A DNA stretch of 64,000 bases from Bombyx mori. Taxonomy: Eukaryota > Arthropoda > Insecta > Lepidoptera > Bombycidae. The stretch is taken from the NCBI RefSeq assembly GCF_030269925.1, contig NC_085121.1:3179501-3243500 (forward strand), read 5' to 3'. Shown piece after piece: positions 22,901 to 32,518 of this stretch. Below the pieces are notes generated by a model. That model was not told where the DNA came from and searched no databases. It saw nothing but the letters and a program-made list of their open reading frames with translations. Numbering within the stretch: position 1 is the first letter of the stretch; each line of letters starts with the position of its first letter. Made by a program: the position numbers and the translations under genes.

Positions 22901-25900
22901 ATGTATCGGGATGTCGTTGCAGTCGATAAGGGGCTAACTCCGCTATCCTTAGCTAACGGGAATTGGAAGAGGCTGAAGGTAGAGAGTATTTCAGATCGCA
23001 TAACCGTATGGAGGAGCAAGGAGTTACACGGTAGGTTCTACCGGGCTCTCACAGGGCCTGATGTAGACCAATTAGCTTCCGTGGCCTGGTTACGATTCAG
23101 TAACCTCTTTGGGGAAACTGAAGGTTTTATCTTTGCAATTATGGACGAAGTTATCATGACGAACAACTACCGGAAATATATACTAAAGGATGGGACGGTC
23201 GACATTTGTCGGGCATGCCACCGTCCGGGAGAGTCTATTAGACATATTGTTTCTGGCTGTTCTCGGTTTGCTAACGGAGAGTACTTGCATAGACATAACC
23301 AAGTGGTTATGTCTATGCAAGTAAGATTATCCATCAACAACTTGCTCTGAAATATGGTTTTCTTGATTCTGCTGTACCTTATTACCAATACCAACCTCAA
23401 CCAGTTCTTGATAATGGTCATGTTACGCTCTACTGGGACCGATCTATTATCACGGATAGGTATATTGTTGCCAATAAACCTGATATTGTGATAATAGATC
23501 GATCTGCGCGTCGAGCAGTGTTGGTTGATGTCACCATTCCTCATGACGAGAACCACGTGAAGGCAGAAAAGGACAAATTAATAAAATATTTAGACCTGGC
23601 CCATGAGACTACCGCCATGTGGCATGTTGATTCAACCATCATTGTTCCAACAGTTGTATCGGTACACGGCTTGATAGCGAAAAGTTTCGATCAATATCTT
23701 AAGAAACTTTTGATATCCAGCTGGGTTAAGGGCCTAATACAGAAAGCAGTTATCCTCGATACTGCACGCATTGTGAGGAGGTTTCTCACTCTGGAGTCCT
23801 AACCACTGGTGGCTTGTGTCGTAGACACCGCCATCAGCGGCAATCGATTTTTATATAGTGTTTTTTAAAAATTGTATTTTTAATATCTTTTTTAAAAAAT
23901 ATTATGTAATTAATAAGATTTTAAATAAATATAAATAAATAGTAATAATAATAAGTAATAATATTTAAGCATCGCCACAATCGCCAGAAATCGTAATTGT
24001 TGCTATTGAATTTCCCATAAGCACTCCAATATCATTAAACCCATATGACTGTTGGATCCTAGGTTTAAATCAAATGCTATTTTGAGATTATTTTCGAGGA
24101 CACAGTTTCTAAAGTTTTTTATAATGTGAGTTATTAATGATCATATAACTAAGACTTTTATGGGCACTTAAACTACCATGTCTCAGTTTTTTATTACCAA
24201 ACAGACTTAACACAATTTTTTTTTTAATTTAAATAAGGCTCAAACATCATTATATCTTTCAAATTTTAGAATATAGTAATTATTTAAGGGACTAATTATT
24301 ATTATGTCAAAAATATCTAAGTGAATAAAATAAGAGAGATAATAGCTGTAGCAATCATTTTTTTTTACCTAAAATGGTAGAGTAAAGTGCTTCATAGGCA
24401 CCGCTCGTGACTAGGATTTCATTGAAGGCATCTATCTGTCGTCCAATCAGCGGAGAGTAAACCTTTGATAGATTCTCCACGAGGCGCGGCAGACCCTAAA
24501 ATATGAGGGATAACATTATAAAATTAATAAATTGGAAGTACAAGAAGGCAGGTTTATACATCATAATGGTTGGTCATTATATGCTATGGTCCATATTATT
24601 TTTGTCCTGCACATCTTCTATATCTTAGGCAGCGTATAAAAGATAAGACAATTACTAACATTACATTAAAGCAAGTAATGTTGACTCTGCTAGGCTTGAA
24701 TTCTGAACAAGCAAATGTATGTTTTAAAATAAATTTGAGCAATCATACATTACATTATGTATATCATAATCCTCCAAAAGTTACATTAGAGAACAGCCTG
24801 TAGTTTCACTAGATGATTTGTCTTATGTTTGTAATTTTGGGGATAGTGGCAAATCTTATCGTTTACTTTTTAAATCTGTCATGAGTACTGAGATCACTTA
24901 CAAAGCCTCTTGTGTACTGATGAAGCAGTGGATTTTCACTGGTAGCTATCTGCGATAGTGCTTCTGTTACATGTTTCGGTGCGTGATAGTCAGGAAAGCC
25001 CTGACCAAGGTTCACGGCAGGCTTATACTCTGCAGCTAATTGTATGTACTCAACCCTGTAAATTTAAATTTGGTTGGTTTTGTTTTGGATTTTAAATCAG
25101 TATAGATATCATAATGTGAATGCCGTCATACAAAAAGCCACAAGATTAGTTTTAAATGTATTATTTTGGTTCCCAAGCAATTTTGGGCAAGATATTTTCT
25201 TTCTAAAATGAGATGATAATCGGAGAACCCCATAGCCAAATTACTTTAAAATCCTATCTCTAGTTCCTTTTATATTGATACAAAGTACTTACCAATTAGA
25301 AAACTTTGCAATTGGATAAAGTTAGTAAATTTAACATCATTTTTAAATAAAAATTTAGGAAAATGAAATAGACATAAAATTCAGTAAATACCAAGCATAA
25401 TAATTAATGCAAAATACATAAAAATACTTCAGTATTTAATTATTTTATGGTTAAAATATTAAAACTGCAAAGTGTGATCTTGTTTTATTGCCGTATATGC
25501 AGACAAGCATACGGTCAGTGGATACCGATTGTCAGTGGATACCGTCGCTCACGCACGTCAGCAATGCCAGGGGTAGAGTCAAGCCGCTGCCTACCAAACG
25601 ATATGGTAATTAAGCATTCTGTTGACCTTTTTTTTCCTACCTAAGCTGATGGTCTTGAGAGACCCTATCAACGTCATCAGGCGAGTAGGTGAACTCACGG
25701 GGCTCAAATCTGACGTTGTTGCTAACACGAACCCTAGCAGGAGCCGTGCTTTGCAGAATCTACCACCGGATCGGAAACGCGACTCACTGAGAAGATCCGG
25801 CGAGAAACTCAGTGGGCTGTGTCTGTGGGTTAATTAATTCGCCGAGCCGTTCGTCGCGAGCTACGGGTTCGACGAGAACGATGATCTGTTGACCAAACAA

Positions 25901-26226
25901 CGTTAAATGTTTACGTAATAGTAGTTATTATAGTACAGTTTAACAACAAATTGTTTTCTTGGATATAGTTAGGAGTTGTGAGTACTTGTGATGCGAATTA
26001 ATAGTAAAAACCGATTGAAAAAATATACTTTTTACTACAGATAATAAGTTTAATTGTAAACGTACCATACGCTTTTCTCACCAGCTCCATAACGTTCCGG
26101 CAATCGAAACTTTTCTGCCATTGTACGACAAACACTCAATTGTCGAATAAAATGTTCTATTTTCACACTCCTCGATAGACTACTGTAATTCACAGCAGCG
26201 AACAACCCTCGGCTCGTTCTAAACAT
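11505..26226 (-). CDS. Kyat: Kynurenine/glutamine aminotransferase (KAT, PLP enzyme)
   Basis: Eight minus-strand exons (26226-26066, 25055-24902, 24495-24369, 21062-20953, 16340-15930, 13831-13645, 13096-12933, 11567-11505) join in phase to 458 residues. The family (KYAT1/KYAT3; cysteine-S-conjugate beta-lyase activity also known) transaminates kynurenine or glutamine using pyridoxal phosphate. Visible family features are [10 protein letters not shown] (substrate side), NTPHNPLGK with Asn221, CLSDEVYEW with Asp249 and Tyr252, and the Schiff-base Lys283 in [13 protein letters not shown]. All are offset by 36 residues from human KAT I numbering (Asn185, Asp213, Tyr216, Lys247). The offset equals an N-terminal extension ([19 protein letters not shown]...) rich in Arg, Ser and hydrophobics without acids, which looks like a mitochondrial presequence. 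An inner Met ([12 protein letters not shown]) would give a 423-residue cytosolic form. An ATG at 26238 is also in frame. Introns are crowded with transposons. Confidence 0.93.
12220..12659 (-). repeat. Full-length Bm1 SINE
   Basis: It runs from the T run at 12220 (reverse of the A tail) to GGCCACGACGAC at the tRNA-like head. The minus-strand head has the promoter-like box GGTGTTCGAATCCCGCAGG. It lies in KAT intron 7. Confidence 0.92.
12664..12745 (-). repeat. Second Bm1 3' fragment next to the full copy
   Basis: GGTGTTAAGTGGTTACCGGA through AAGTTCTAAGGTCTCA repeats the 3' part of Bm1 directly after the head of the full copy, giving head-to-tail order on the minus strand. Confidence 0.8.
12778..12892 (+). 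repeat. Jockey LINE family 2 tail fragment
   Basis: GAGTTTCTCGCCGGATCTTC and following bases match family 2 but the piece is cut short after GAGCTCACCCACC. It ends about 40 bases from KAT exon 7. Confidence 0.65.
12933..13096 (-). CDS. Kyat: KAT exon 7
   Basis: The acceptor is TATTTATTACAG and the donor GTAACA. It encodes [20 protein letters not shown], then [12 protein letters not shown] and ARFCFIK, the C-terminal domain with the [11 protein letters not shown] signature. Confidence 0.93.
13140..13284 (-). repeat. Dispersed repeat with GCTGACCCGGC end
   Basis: On the minus strand it begins CTAGCTGACCCGGCAGACTT and matches 53324-53570 in inverse orientation. A relative starts at 35463. It is probably a non-autonomous element or LINE 3' piece; the class is not settled. 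Confidence 0.55.
13645..13831 (-). CDS. Kyat: KAT exon 6
   Basis: The acceptor is GAACTGTCCCCAG. It encodes [15 protein letters not shown] to [17 protein letters not shown] plus one base, including the EAGYFV segment of the family. A Bm1 begins 40 bases upstream of the acceptor. Confidence 0.93.
13871..14302 (+). repeat. Full-length Bm1 SINE
   Basis: The head GTCGTCGTGGCCTAACGG and the box GGTGTTCGAATCTCAGG are followed by the complete body and the AATAAA-containing tail. It lies in KAT intron 5, opposite to transcription. Confidence 0.93.
14504..15724 (+). mobile_element. Internally deleted Tc1/mariner-type transposon
   Basis: Inverted ends ACCGGCAAACATCGTGAGCA and (reverse of right end) GCCGGCAAACTTCTTGAGCA are flanked by TA on both sides (14502-14503, 15725-15726), the target duplication of the IS630/Tc1/mariner group. 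The 1221 bp between hold only the transposase N-terminus and an acidic C-terminal tail. The two ends differ at their first base. Confidence 0.8.
14803..15541 (+). pseudogene. Broken transposase of the Tc1/mariner group
   Basis: The first part (14803-15195) encodes a basic DNA-binding N-terminus, [20 protein letters not shown]..., typical of a lepidopteran IS630-type family with a helix-turn-helix region. It stops at 15193-15195. Another frame continues ELGFRWKKK...NNRKL. Remnants of the catalytic start (about 15340, VNYTDEPYV) are followed at once by an acidic tail ([14 protein letters not shown]) that normally ends the protein, so most of the DDE domain is deleted. It cannot be active by itself. 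Confidence 0.7.
15734..15904. mobile_element. Palindromic MITE, copy 1
   Basis: Long inverted ends (GCGAGTTTTTTAACGTTCTC, then GATAGCGTAAAAGTTAACTC) face each other around about 60 bases of unique centre. Copies are at 41869-42031, 52038-52140 (partial), 61131-61303 and half at about 30045-30100. The right end is about 25 bp from the KAT exon 5 donor. Confidence 0.8.
15930..16340 (-). CDS. Kyat: KAT exon 5 (catalytic exon)
   Basis: The acceptor is AATTGTACGCAG and the donor GTACGT. It is 137 codons, phase 0 at both ends. It holds [16 protein letters not shown], and the PLP lysine in [16 protein letters not shown]. Confidence 0.95.
16509..16789. mobile_element. hAT-type MITE with 8 bp target duplication
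   Basis: The ends CAGAGGCGGATTA and, inverted, CAGTGGCGGATTA match at 12 of 13 bases. GATGAGAC is duplicated exactly at 16501-16508 and 16790-16797, as expected for hAT elements. The 281 bp have no coding capacity. Confidence 0.85.
16791..19778 (+). CDS. Jockey-clade LINE ORF2 (endonuclease + reverse transcriptase), chimeric start
   Basis: The 995-codon frame carries an apurinic-type endonuclease (TETQI with Glu69, LGDFNAHH with Asp175, SSDH 248-250) and a reverse transcriptase (QGSVLSP, then YADD at 709-712), followed by the usual LINE C-terminal region. Residues 1-26 are not jockey: they come from the older RTE-like LINE it landed in, and jockey sequence starts near 16869 ([12 protein letters not shown]). 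The copy is thus 5'-truncated just before the endonuclease, lacking ORF1. Compared with 33262-33621 it lacks about ten codons (NELPSTVFPE) near the end, in frame. No stop interrupts it, which suggests a young insertion. It lies in KAT intron 4, opposite to transcription. Confidence 0.9.
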   Translation: MRLNENEVGKRVLTMNVEGYRGRPKKNLSAMPHSTFNVDFSNVRGLHSNLDAVHHHLETAQPALLFLTETQISAPDDTSYLEYPGYVLEHNFLRKAGVCVFVRADVCCRRLRGLEQRDLSILWLRVDDGGCTRVYACLYRSHSSDAGSALIEHVQEGTNRVLEQYPSAEVVVLGDFNAHHQEWLGSRTTDLPGRAAYDFALAYGFSQLVTQPTRVPDIEGHEPSLLDLLLTTDPAGYSVVVDAPLGSSDHCLIRAAVPISRPGRRMTTGYRRVWRYMSADWDGLREFYASYPWGRLCFSSGDPDVCADRLKNVVLRGMELFIPSSKVPVGGRSGPWYNNASRDAARLKQSAYAAWNDARRRQDPNTSEERRKFNAASRSYKRAIARAKSEHVARIGERLKSYPAGSRAFWSLAKAAEGNFCRSSLPPLRKSDDSLAHSAKEKADLLVKLFASNSTVDDGGATPPNIPRCDSSLPEICFTQCAVRRELRLLDVHKSSGPDGIPAVVLKRCAPELTPALTRLYRLSYCTNRVPSSWKNAHVHPIPKKGDRSDPSSYRPIAITSLLSKVMERIINIQLLKYLEDRQLISDRQYGFRHGRSAGDLLVYLTHRWAEALESKGEALAVSLDIAKAFDRVWHRALLSKLPSYGIPEGLCKWIASFLDGRSITVVVDGDCSDTMTINAGVPQGSVLSPTLFILYINDMLSIDGMHCYADDSTGDARYIGHQSLSRSVVQERRSKLVSEVENSLGRVSKWGELNLVQFNPLKTQVCAFTAKKDPFVMAPQFQGVSLQPSESIGILGVDISSDVQFRSHLEGKAKLASKMLGVLNRAKRYFTPGQRLLLYKAQVRPRVEYCSHLWAGAPKYQLLPFDSIQRRAVRIVDNPNVTDRLEPLGLRRDFGSLCILYRMFHGECSEELFEMIPASRFYHRTARHRSRVHPYYLEPLRSSTVRFQRSFLPRTIRLWMRYDMSFFKRGLWRVLSGRQRLGSAPGIAEVHGQR
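16869..19906 (+). mobile_element. 5'-truncated jockey-type LINE with long poly(A)
   Basis: It starts in an A run of the older LINE, ends with the tail GGCAGCGGCTTGGCTCTGCC ... GGGCAATAAA and a run of 80 A (19827-19906). It is the reference copy for the family 1 tails listed elsewhere. Confidence 0.9.
20046..20952. other. KAT intron 4 remainder, LTR-like stretch
   Basis: 20060-20135 is a very diverged Bm1-like piece. 20640-20775 holds AATAAA and a T/G-rich end resembling the end of an LTR, but no partner or duplication was found. The rest is unrecognised. Confidence 0.3.
20953..21062 (-). CDS. Kyat: KAT exon 4
   Basis: The acceptor is ACTATTTACAG and the donor GTAAGT. It encodes [20 protein letters not shown], then [16 protein letters not shown], including the EP-FDCY segment near the cofactor. 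Confidence 0.95.
21084..21296 (+). mobile_element. Non-autonomous Helitron, family 1, copy A
   Basis: It starts TCACTACATAGTATAAAAC and ends GGGCGGGTCGCTAG, inserted between A and T with no target duplication, as Helitrons do. It is nearly identical to 41222-41443. It begins 21 bases from the KAT exon 4 acceptor. Confidence 0.75.
21581..21826 (-). repeat. Bm1 SINE, 5'-truncated
   Basis: The A tail lies at the left (T run) and the body ends at GTCCTACCACCAGTAATAATA, next to an AT-rich microsatellite at 21834-21877. Confidence 0.88.
21878..23940 (+). pseudogene. Broken R4/Dong-type LINE (RT + restriction-like endonuclease)
   Basis: Pieces in shifting frames give a reverse transcriptase ([15 protein letters not shown], then [13 protein letters not shown] in place of the usual YADD), a zinc-binding motif [18 protein letters not shown], and a restriction-like endonuclease end ([10 protein letters not shown]...[11 protein letters not shown]). 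This order is that of R4/Dong-clade elements. Frameshifts occur near 22200, 22640 and 23320; the last is caused by a hairpin duplication. The tail runs into TAA-rich microsatellite (23937-23963). It lies in KAT intron 3. Confidence 0.75.
24369..24495 (-). CDS. Kyat: KAT exon 3
   Basis: The acceptor is CATATTTTAG and the donor GTAAAA. It encodes [20 protein letters not shown], then [16 protein letters not shown] plus one base of Gly. Confidence 0.95.
24902..25055 (-). CDS. Kyat: KAT exon 2
   Basis: The acceptor is TAAATTTACAG and the donor GTAAGT. It encodes [20 protein letters not shown], then [13 protein letters not shown] and [11 protein letters not shown]. Confidence 0.95.
25478..25600 (-). 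repeat. Jockey LINE family 1 tail
   Basis: It matches the 19722-19830 tail on the minus strand, with a short internal duplication (GTGGATACCG occurs twice). It lies in KAT intron 1. Confidence 0.75.
25628..25845 (-). repeat. Jockey LINE family 2, 3' end
   Basis: The minus strand carries the family 2 tail from AACTCACTGGG-like end to the A-rich end at left. It lies in KAT intron 1, next to the family 1 tail. Confidence 0.75.
26066..26226 (-). CDS. Kyat: KAT exon 1 with presequence-like start
   Basis: The ATG at 26226 opens [19 protein letters not shown]; a second Met ([12 protein letters not shown]) begins the part shared with cytosolic KATs. The donor is GTACGT. An in-frame ATG at 26238 adds MIFI. 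Confidence 0.85.
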
Positions 26227-26436
26227 TATAAATATCAATAAATAGATAAAACGAGATAAAGCGCGCTATTTAAATATGATCCTTAACCTATTACGACATG
26301 ACAGTCCAGATAAAAACGTCAATTTCTTTCACGTACATAAGCGTTGATTATTAATTTAGCAATGTGAAGAACGACGAAATACTCACATATTTTAAATATT
26401 TTAATGTTCCATTATTTACATACATACGCGTACATA

Positions 26437-26862
26437 ATTTTTTTTTTAAGAGATTTTATGACCTGGTAACTGAGACCTTTAAGTCATGTCTTATTTCAAT
26501 CTATATTCTTAATTTTATGAAAAATTATTATAATATTATGGAGCGAAATGAAATGAAAATGATTAATTTGAGACATTAATCAACTGGGATGAAATTAAAT
26601 GAGATGCTATGAGATGAAATCTAATCTTAGTAAAATGGTGGTCATTTACTAAGATTTTTCAGTGGACTTTTTGGAGAATCCCAAGAAGCTACGTCCAGCG
26701 GCTTTGTTTCATTTTCCCACATTTGTGCACTTTCACAGATATTAAACGGTTAATAAACCACCATTATTACACATTTAAACCCGAAGAAACACTAAATAGA
26801 CAAAATAAAACAAATCACACAACTTCATTTCTCGCGTTCCCGCCAAAAAGTCACGCGTACAT
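26437..26862 (-). repeat. Single copy of the ~430 bp repeat
   Basis: On the minus strand it matches each unit of the array at 56841-58113, from the GTTCCCGCCAAAAAGT end to TAAGAGATTTTATGACC. It lies just upstream of KAT exon 1. Confidence 0.8.
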
Positions 26863-28400
26863 ACATAGAATACTTAAACATAGATTATACACTTAATATT
26901 AGAGAATACTTATAGATACGTCAGTCAGGGATATAGATAATACACTTATCTTAATTTTAAAACGGCAGGGACATTGAATTTGGTCTCCTTTTTTTTGATT
27001 TTCGGATTTTTTTTAATTTTTAGTTATTTCTTCGTCGTTTGTTCGTTAATGTTCGAATTTAAATATTTATTGTCCGTCTTTTATTTATTTATAATGAATT
27101 AAACAAATGTTCACTCTTAAGTTGGCCTCCTTTACTGATATCTTTATTTTTATCGCTCAGATTAATTAATTTTGATCAATTATCGATTGTTCGATGACTA
27201 TTGGCGATTGTTCGATCATAAAAACAATTAAATTCCCAATTCTTATTTATTTTATATCTAATAAGCAAACCATCAATCACCTCACGCCACCTTTTGTTTG
27301 ATTTTCGGTTTATTTTTTATTTTTAATTGTTCGTCGTTTGTTTGTTAATTAACTAAGCAGATGATCACTTTATACTCTATAAACAGGATTTTATTTAAAA
27401 AAAATATTTATTTACGTCTATATTAACTTTATTATTATTATCGAGAAGTATCTTGATTGATATATATTACAAGGCTTGGTTTTTTTTATTCAGATTCATT
27501 TGTATTGTTAAATATGAAACATAAGGTATTTTATCTAATAAGTTTATTCTTCCATATTAAATGAATTTCTACTAAATGTCCCTGCAATATATTTCTTGAA
27601 CTTATAAATAATTATCATTTCAACAAAAACAGATCAGGTGATCATTTGTTTAATTAATTATAAATAAATAAAAGACGAACAAACAACAAATGGGCCGTGG
27701 TTCATCTACCCATATTTTTTTTGTAAAATAAAATAAAAGTCAAACACTTTTCCGGCAATGACAATTTAGGTATTAATAACATTTTATGTACCTATTTCCC
27801 GAGTCCTCGTTCGCCTTATTTATGTGCATTAATTTTGTCAGCATCAATCGACCTAATAACAAACTCGTGTACAGTCGGATACAAAATTTTATGACATAAA
27901 TATTTATAATTATTTTTTATTACGCTTCTTCTTATAATCTGTTAAGATGAGATACACTTTATATACTTTGAGAGAAAATTAACATTAATATTATACGTAT
28001 CATATATTTAGATCTATATGTGATTTAAAACTATATTAAAGCTACATATGAAAATTGTCGTGATTGGATTTTTACTGTGGTTTCTTGTTGTCTTCGAAGA
28101 TATACGAAGATACGGGGCTAAGTCACTGTTTCGCGCTATAGGACTTTTTTAACTTACGCATAAATAAGACATGACGCAGCGCTCAAGAAACACTGTGGAG
28201 GATTTCATTCCAGATTATTTACGAATAATACTGAAAAATAGCTTTGATTCAATTAAATATGTTAGAACGAATAGTCACTGATCTGCAAATTTTTGTATAG
28301 AATATGTGTTTGTCTGTATCTGTGTGGATGCGTGTGTATCAGCATTAGGCATGATGCGATCACTAGCCCGCATTTACTAGTAGTAGAGGGCGGTGTGGGC
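26863..28400. other. AT-rich DNA, no gene
   Basis: It contains a diverged direct repeat (about 26990-27050 and 27290-27350, both with GATTTTCGG and TTCGTCGTTTGTT). No exon, RNA gene or complete element was recognised. Confidence 0.4.
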
Positions 28401-30109
28401 CCGCACGGCTTGATGGGTGTTAAGACCGTAATACGACACTATCACGGCAATCCTTTTTTTTTTTTTTTTGGGTGACATTCAAATTGTGACCTTTAAAGAC
28501 TGGTCACCACTTAACATAAGGGGGCCTAGACCTCGTCCACTAATCTAATATGTATAAAAATTGGACAGACGGCTTTAAAATCTATTTATTTCAATTGAAA
28601 CTTAGTTACGAGCTGTCGAATAACGTTTTTATGCTATCTATTCTGTTTCGCGAATGCAAAATTTGTTGTCAGCGCATTTCTTTCGAGGTTTGAGAATGAG
28701 GATATTTTTGAGGTGTTGTTGTAGCATTTTCCCTGGATATTTGGTTTTGCTATCGCGACAGTTGGGTCGTGTGTTCAACAGCTACAGTTTAGAAATATAG
28801 CAGATATAATAGGCGTCAGAAAACTTGAAAATTTGTTTTCAAATTCGACACTGGTTCCTGGTAATAAAAATGGGGTCATTTAGAAAAAAAATATCCAAAT
28901 GTATAAATATGTTTAAATAATATAATATATAATTGTATAAATGTAAATAAATGTATAAATAAATGTATCTCCATTTTTTTTCAATAAAAATCAAACCTAA
29001 CCTATTTATTAAATTACTCAATTTTACAGGAAATAAAAGCATGTCGCGAGATTTACTCGTACCCACATCAAAAAGTCTTTGAAGTCAGCGTCCTTTCACG
29101 CCTACACCTTCGCCTTCACAAAAACCGTAATCAAGTAAATCGAAAAAAAAAACATTTCGAAAAAAAAAAGCCTTAAACTTATACGTTTAAAAATAGGTAG
29201 TAAAGTCAATAACTTCAATAAGAATTTTTGATTATAGTTCCAGCTACGCTGGTTTCGTAAAACTACATAATCATTTCAATAATTCATTCTAATCTTTGGT
29301 AGTAGTTTCATTCAATCGATCTTTTCAAATTGGTAAATCTTTTAGTTAGACTGTAGAATGTTCGTTGAAAGCCATTGACATGTAGAACTTCACCTCTGGC
29401 TTTAATAATAAAGTTTATTTTTAAAACTATGCTTGACATTTTCTTTTTGTAATACAGTGTTTTATATTTTTTATAATTTCGAGTATTTTAAGTACATAGT
29501 TTGAGATTTAGTTTGGAAAGTACCTTGTGTATTATTAATTTAGATTCAAAATTAAAAAGTTTATTTTGAATATTTATAAATGAACATTACTTACAACAAA
29601 GTTTAGCGTTTTATTCAAAAGCGTGTGAGATATTTTAATTATTTCTCAAATATTTATTAAAAAGACACCAGCAATACATAAAATTTTCTAATTTGAACAC
29701 GAATTTCATAAAAGTAAGTAGTTTTGTAACCATCATTATAAATGAAGTATTTTTTTTCTAGCAAACGATAAATAACATGGCGAATGAAGCTAAAACAAAG
29801 TACAAAAAAAATATTAAAAAAAATATTCAAAAAGTAACCGGGCTCTTGTTTTTTCTTCATCTCTTGTTCTTATCCGAAGCTCTTGGAAATCAAATTAAGG
29901 TGAGACAAATTAAATTGTCCATAACCTAAATATATTTGAATGTAAGACTTTGTACTTTTTGTCATTTCATATTAATGTTCAATACGTTTGCTCAATACGT
30001 TAAATTCACGTATATATATTTGCCCTTTTAGAAAAATTGTTGAAGCCGCTGAGTTAACTTTTACGCTGTCGAGAACGTAACAAAACTCGCACGAAGCAGT
30101 TAGCACGAG
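28401..30109. other. AT-rich DNA, no gene
   Basis: A 16-base T run at 28455-28470 is followed by a very diverged Bm1-like end (CTAGACCTCGTCCACTAATC). A half copy of the palindromic MITE is at about 30045-30100. Nothing else is recognised. Confidence 0.4.
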
Positions 30110-30245
30110 CGCAATCGTGAACATTTGTTAAGTACGTTGTACATATTTCATTACAAAAATTGGTCCCCGCCTGCGGGATTCGTACACCGTTGCATCGCTA
30201 AATACGAATGCACCAGGCGTCTTATACTTTAGGCCACGACGATAT
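30110..30245 (-). repeat. Bm1 SINE, 5' head only
   Basis: TTAAGTACGTTGTACATATT through TTAGGCCACGACGA is the tRNA-like head on the minus strand, without body or tail. Confidence 0.75.
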
Positions 30246-31100
30246 TAATCCTACTTAAAATTTCGCCTCAAAAATGAGTAAAATGGTGGTGGTACCAGTA
30301 AATATGAAAATTTATCAACGTTATTCTTCATCGTGGAAGTAGTCCGAGAACACGTCGTGTTCAGTACGTATTACCTTAGAAATATATCGAGGGGTGAAAA
30401 GCTATTCGGTTTAGCGACATTTATGCAAATTTACAAGAGAGCCATTTAAACTTTAAAATTTAGAAAAAATATAAAAAAACTTGTTGAGCGATTTGAATGG
30501 AGTAAAAATAGCCTCCCTCGATATGTATTTGCGAGATTTGTACCGGTTAAAGTTGCATCGCTTTAAGGTACAGTAAATGTTGTGTTCTAAGCCACGATAA
30601 ACCTATGTATTTTAAGAAGCATTATTGTTTGTCAAGTTGAATTTTAAAGTCTAAAGTTCACAGTTTTACGGGCTCCTTGTCGCAGTAATTAAATAGCAAG
30701 GCGACGTCGGCGTTCTAAATTGAATGCGATTTTCCTTCTCCCATCCTATTATGTGTAATTTTCGTGCTATTTTAAGACACGCGTCTCCCAAATGTATTAC
30801 GCGAATGAAAATTCCATTTGAGCGGGTTTAAATTTAGAATTCTACTTAGGTAGGAATTTCGATTTTTTATGAACCAAGTCAATTAGGCACACGGTTTCGC
30901 CACTTACGGAGCCTTTCATGAAATAGCAAAGGTTTCCACGGCCTTGCTTATTTGCGACACGCGTGATCGTTTCGCAGGTAGGATAGCTGTTACTAAAATG
31001 CATTTGAAATATCGGCCTAATATCTCAAGTGTAATGGTGGAATTAACTTTGTGGAATTCAAAGCCTCCGGCAACAACACAACGCCGTTTTCTAATTAAAG
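30246..31100. other. No gene recognised
   Basis: Moderately AT-rich single-copy-looking DNA. No exon with matching splice sites was found on either strand. Confidence 0.3.
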
Positions 31101-31104
31101 TAAC

Positions 31105-31660
31105 GTAATTAATGAATGGCAATGGAATGGCAAAGGGAGCCATGACCCAGCTCGGTAAAATCTGGAAGGACCGTAACATTACCCAGAAAACAAAGATAAA
31201 ACTGGTGCCCACTCTGGTCTTTTTCATTTTTCTATACGGGGCGGAGACCTGGACCCTTAAAGCGGCTGATCGCAAACGCGTGGGTGCTTTTAAGATGTGG
31301 TGCTGGAGAATAATGCTCCGGATACCTTGGACAGCGAAGAGAAGCAATCTGTGTATCTTAGACCAACTGCAGATCAAGACAAGACTGCACACTATGCCTT
31401 CGCCGCACACTCGAGTACTTCGGTCATATTGCTCGGAAAACACCGGATAGCTTATAGAGATTATTCGTGACAGGGAAGATCAAGGGAAAGAGACTGTGCG
31501 GGCGCAGTCCGACAAGGTGGTTGAACCAAATCCGCACCACACTAGAGATTCTATTCCATGACGCCCTTCATGTGGCCAATGACCGGAGGCCCTGGCGGGA
31601 CATTACAAGGAGTAAAATCCTGTCGAAATATAATGGTCACGACCTTCAGCAGTGAGGAAC
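31105..31660 (+). pseudogene. RTE-type LINE C-terminal fragment
   Basis: It reads YGAETWTLKAADRKRVGAFK, then MWCWRIMLRIPWTAKRSN and, after a frameshift near 31450, GRSPTRWLNQIRTTLE, the well-known RTE-family RT C-terminus. It is a dead fragment. Confidence 0.8.
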
Positions 31661-32267
31661 GACGCGAGGAGGAGAACATAATTAAAGTTATTGATCGTAT
31701 TTTATATCTCTTTAAAATATATTGACGCACGTAACATTTTACAAAAAATATAGTAAGCCTAAGTTTACATAAACTCCTACCTAAACCAGTATTAGTTATA
31801 AATGTGCCAAGGAAAAGTTCAACACCTCCACGTGATACAACAATACATCAAAGACTAAATTTAATTGAACTAGCAACGTTTCACGTGCAAACTCAGAACT
31901 GCTTACCTCTTTCCAATGGATTTTTATTACGGAAATAGAAAATGGCGGTCGATACGTGTTCAATTAATTTGATATGGCAATCACGAATCGGTTCCCTGGA
32001 GTGTGTGCTGTAATGGATATAAAGTAATAGACTCCAAGCGGGCTCGTTTGACGTTGTCGATAATATTTTCTGGAGTTCATCAGTTTGTTGATCGTTAGAT
32101 ATTTTTTTTACAATGATATTGAAATTCGTCACGCTTCGTTATTGCCACTCATAATAAATAGTTCTATATACATATTTGACGGCGCCCACCGATTTCTGAG
32201 AGGTAGTTCCGTCATCATCATTCATTATTCTCCTGCCCTTCTGCAGTCACCTAGGGTCGGTGCAACA
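31661..32267. other. No gene recognised
   Basis: AT-rich sequence without recognised repeats or exons. Confidence 0.3.
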
Positions 32268-32515
32268 CTTTACTGGTGGTAGGACCTCTTGTATGTCCGC
32301 GCGGGTGGGTGCTGCCTATTTCTGCCGTGAAGCAGTAATGCGTTTCGGTTTGAAGGGTGGGGCAGCCGTTGTTACTATACGTGAGACCTTAGAACTTATA
32401 TCTCAAGGTGGGTGGCGCATTTACGTTGTGGGTGTCTATGGGCTCCAGTAACTTACCACTTAACACCAGGTGGACTGTGAGCTCGTCCACCCATCTAAGC
32501 AATAAAAAAAACTAA
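32268..32515 (+). repeat. Bm1 SINE, 5'-truncated
   Basis: It starts at CTGGTGGTAGGACCTCTTGT and ends CATCTAAGCAATAAAAAAAA-like. The minus-strand RTE-like LINE end at 32519-32640 follows directly. Confidence 0.9.
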
Positions 32516-32518
32516 AAA

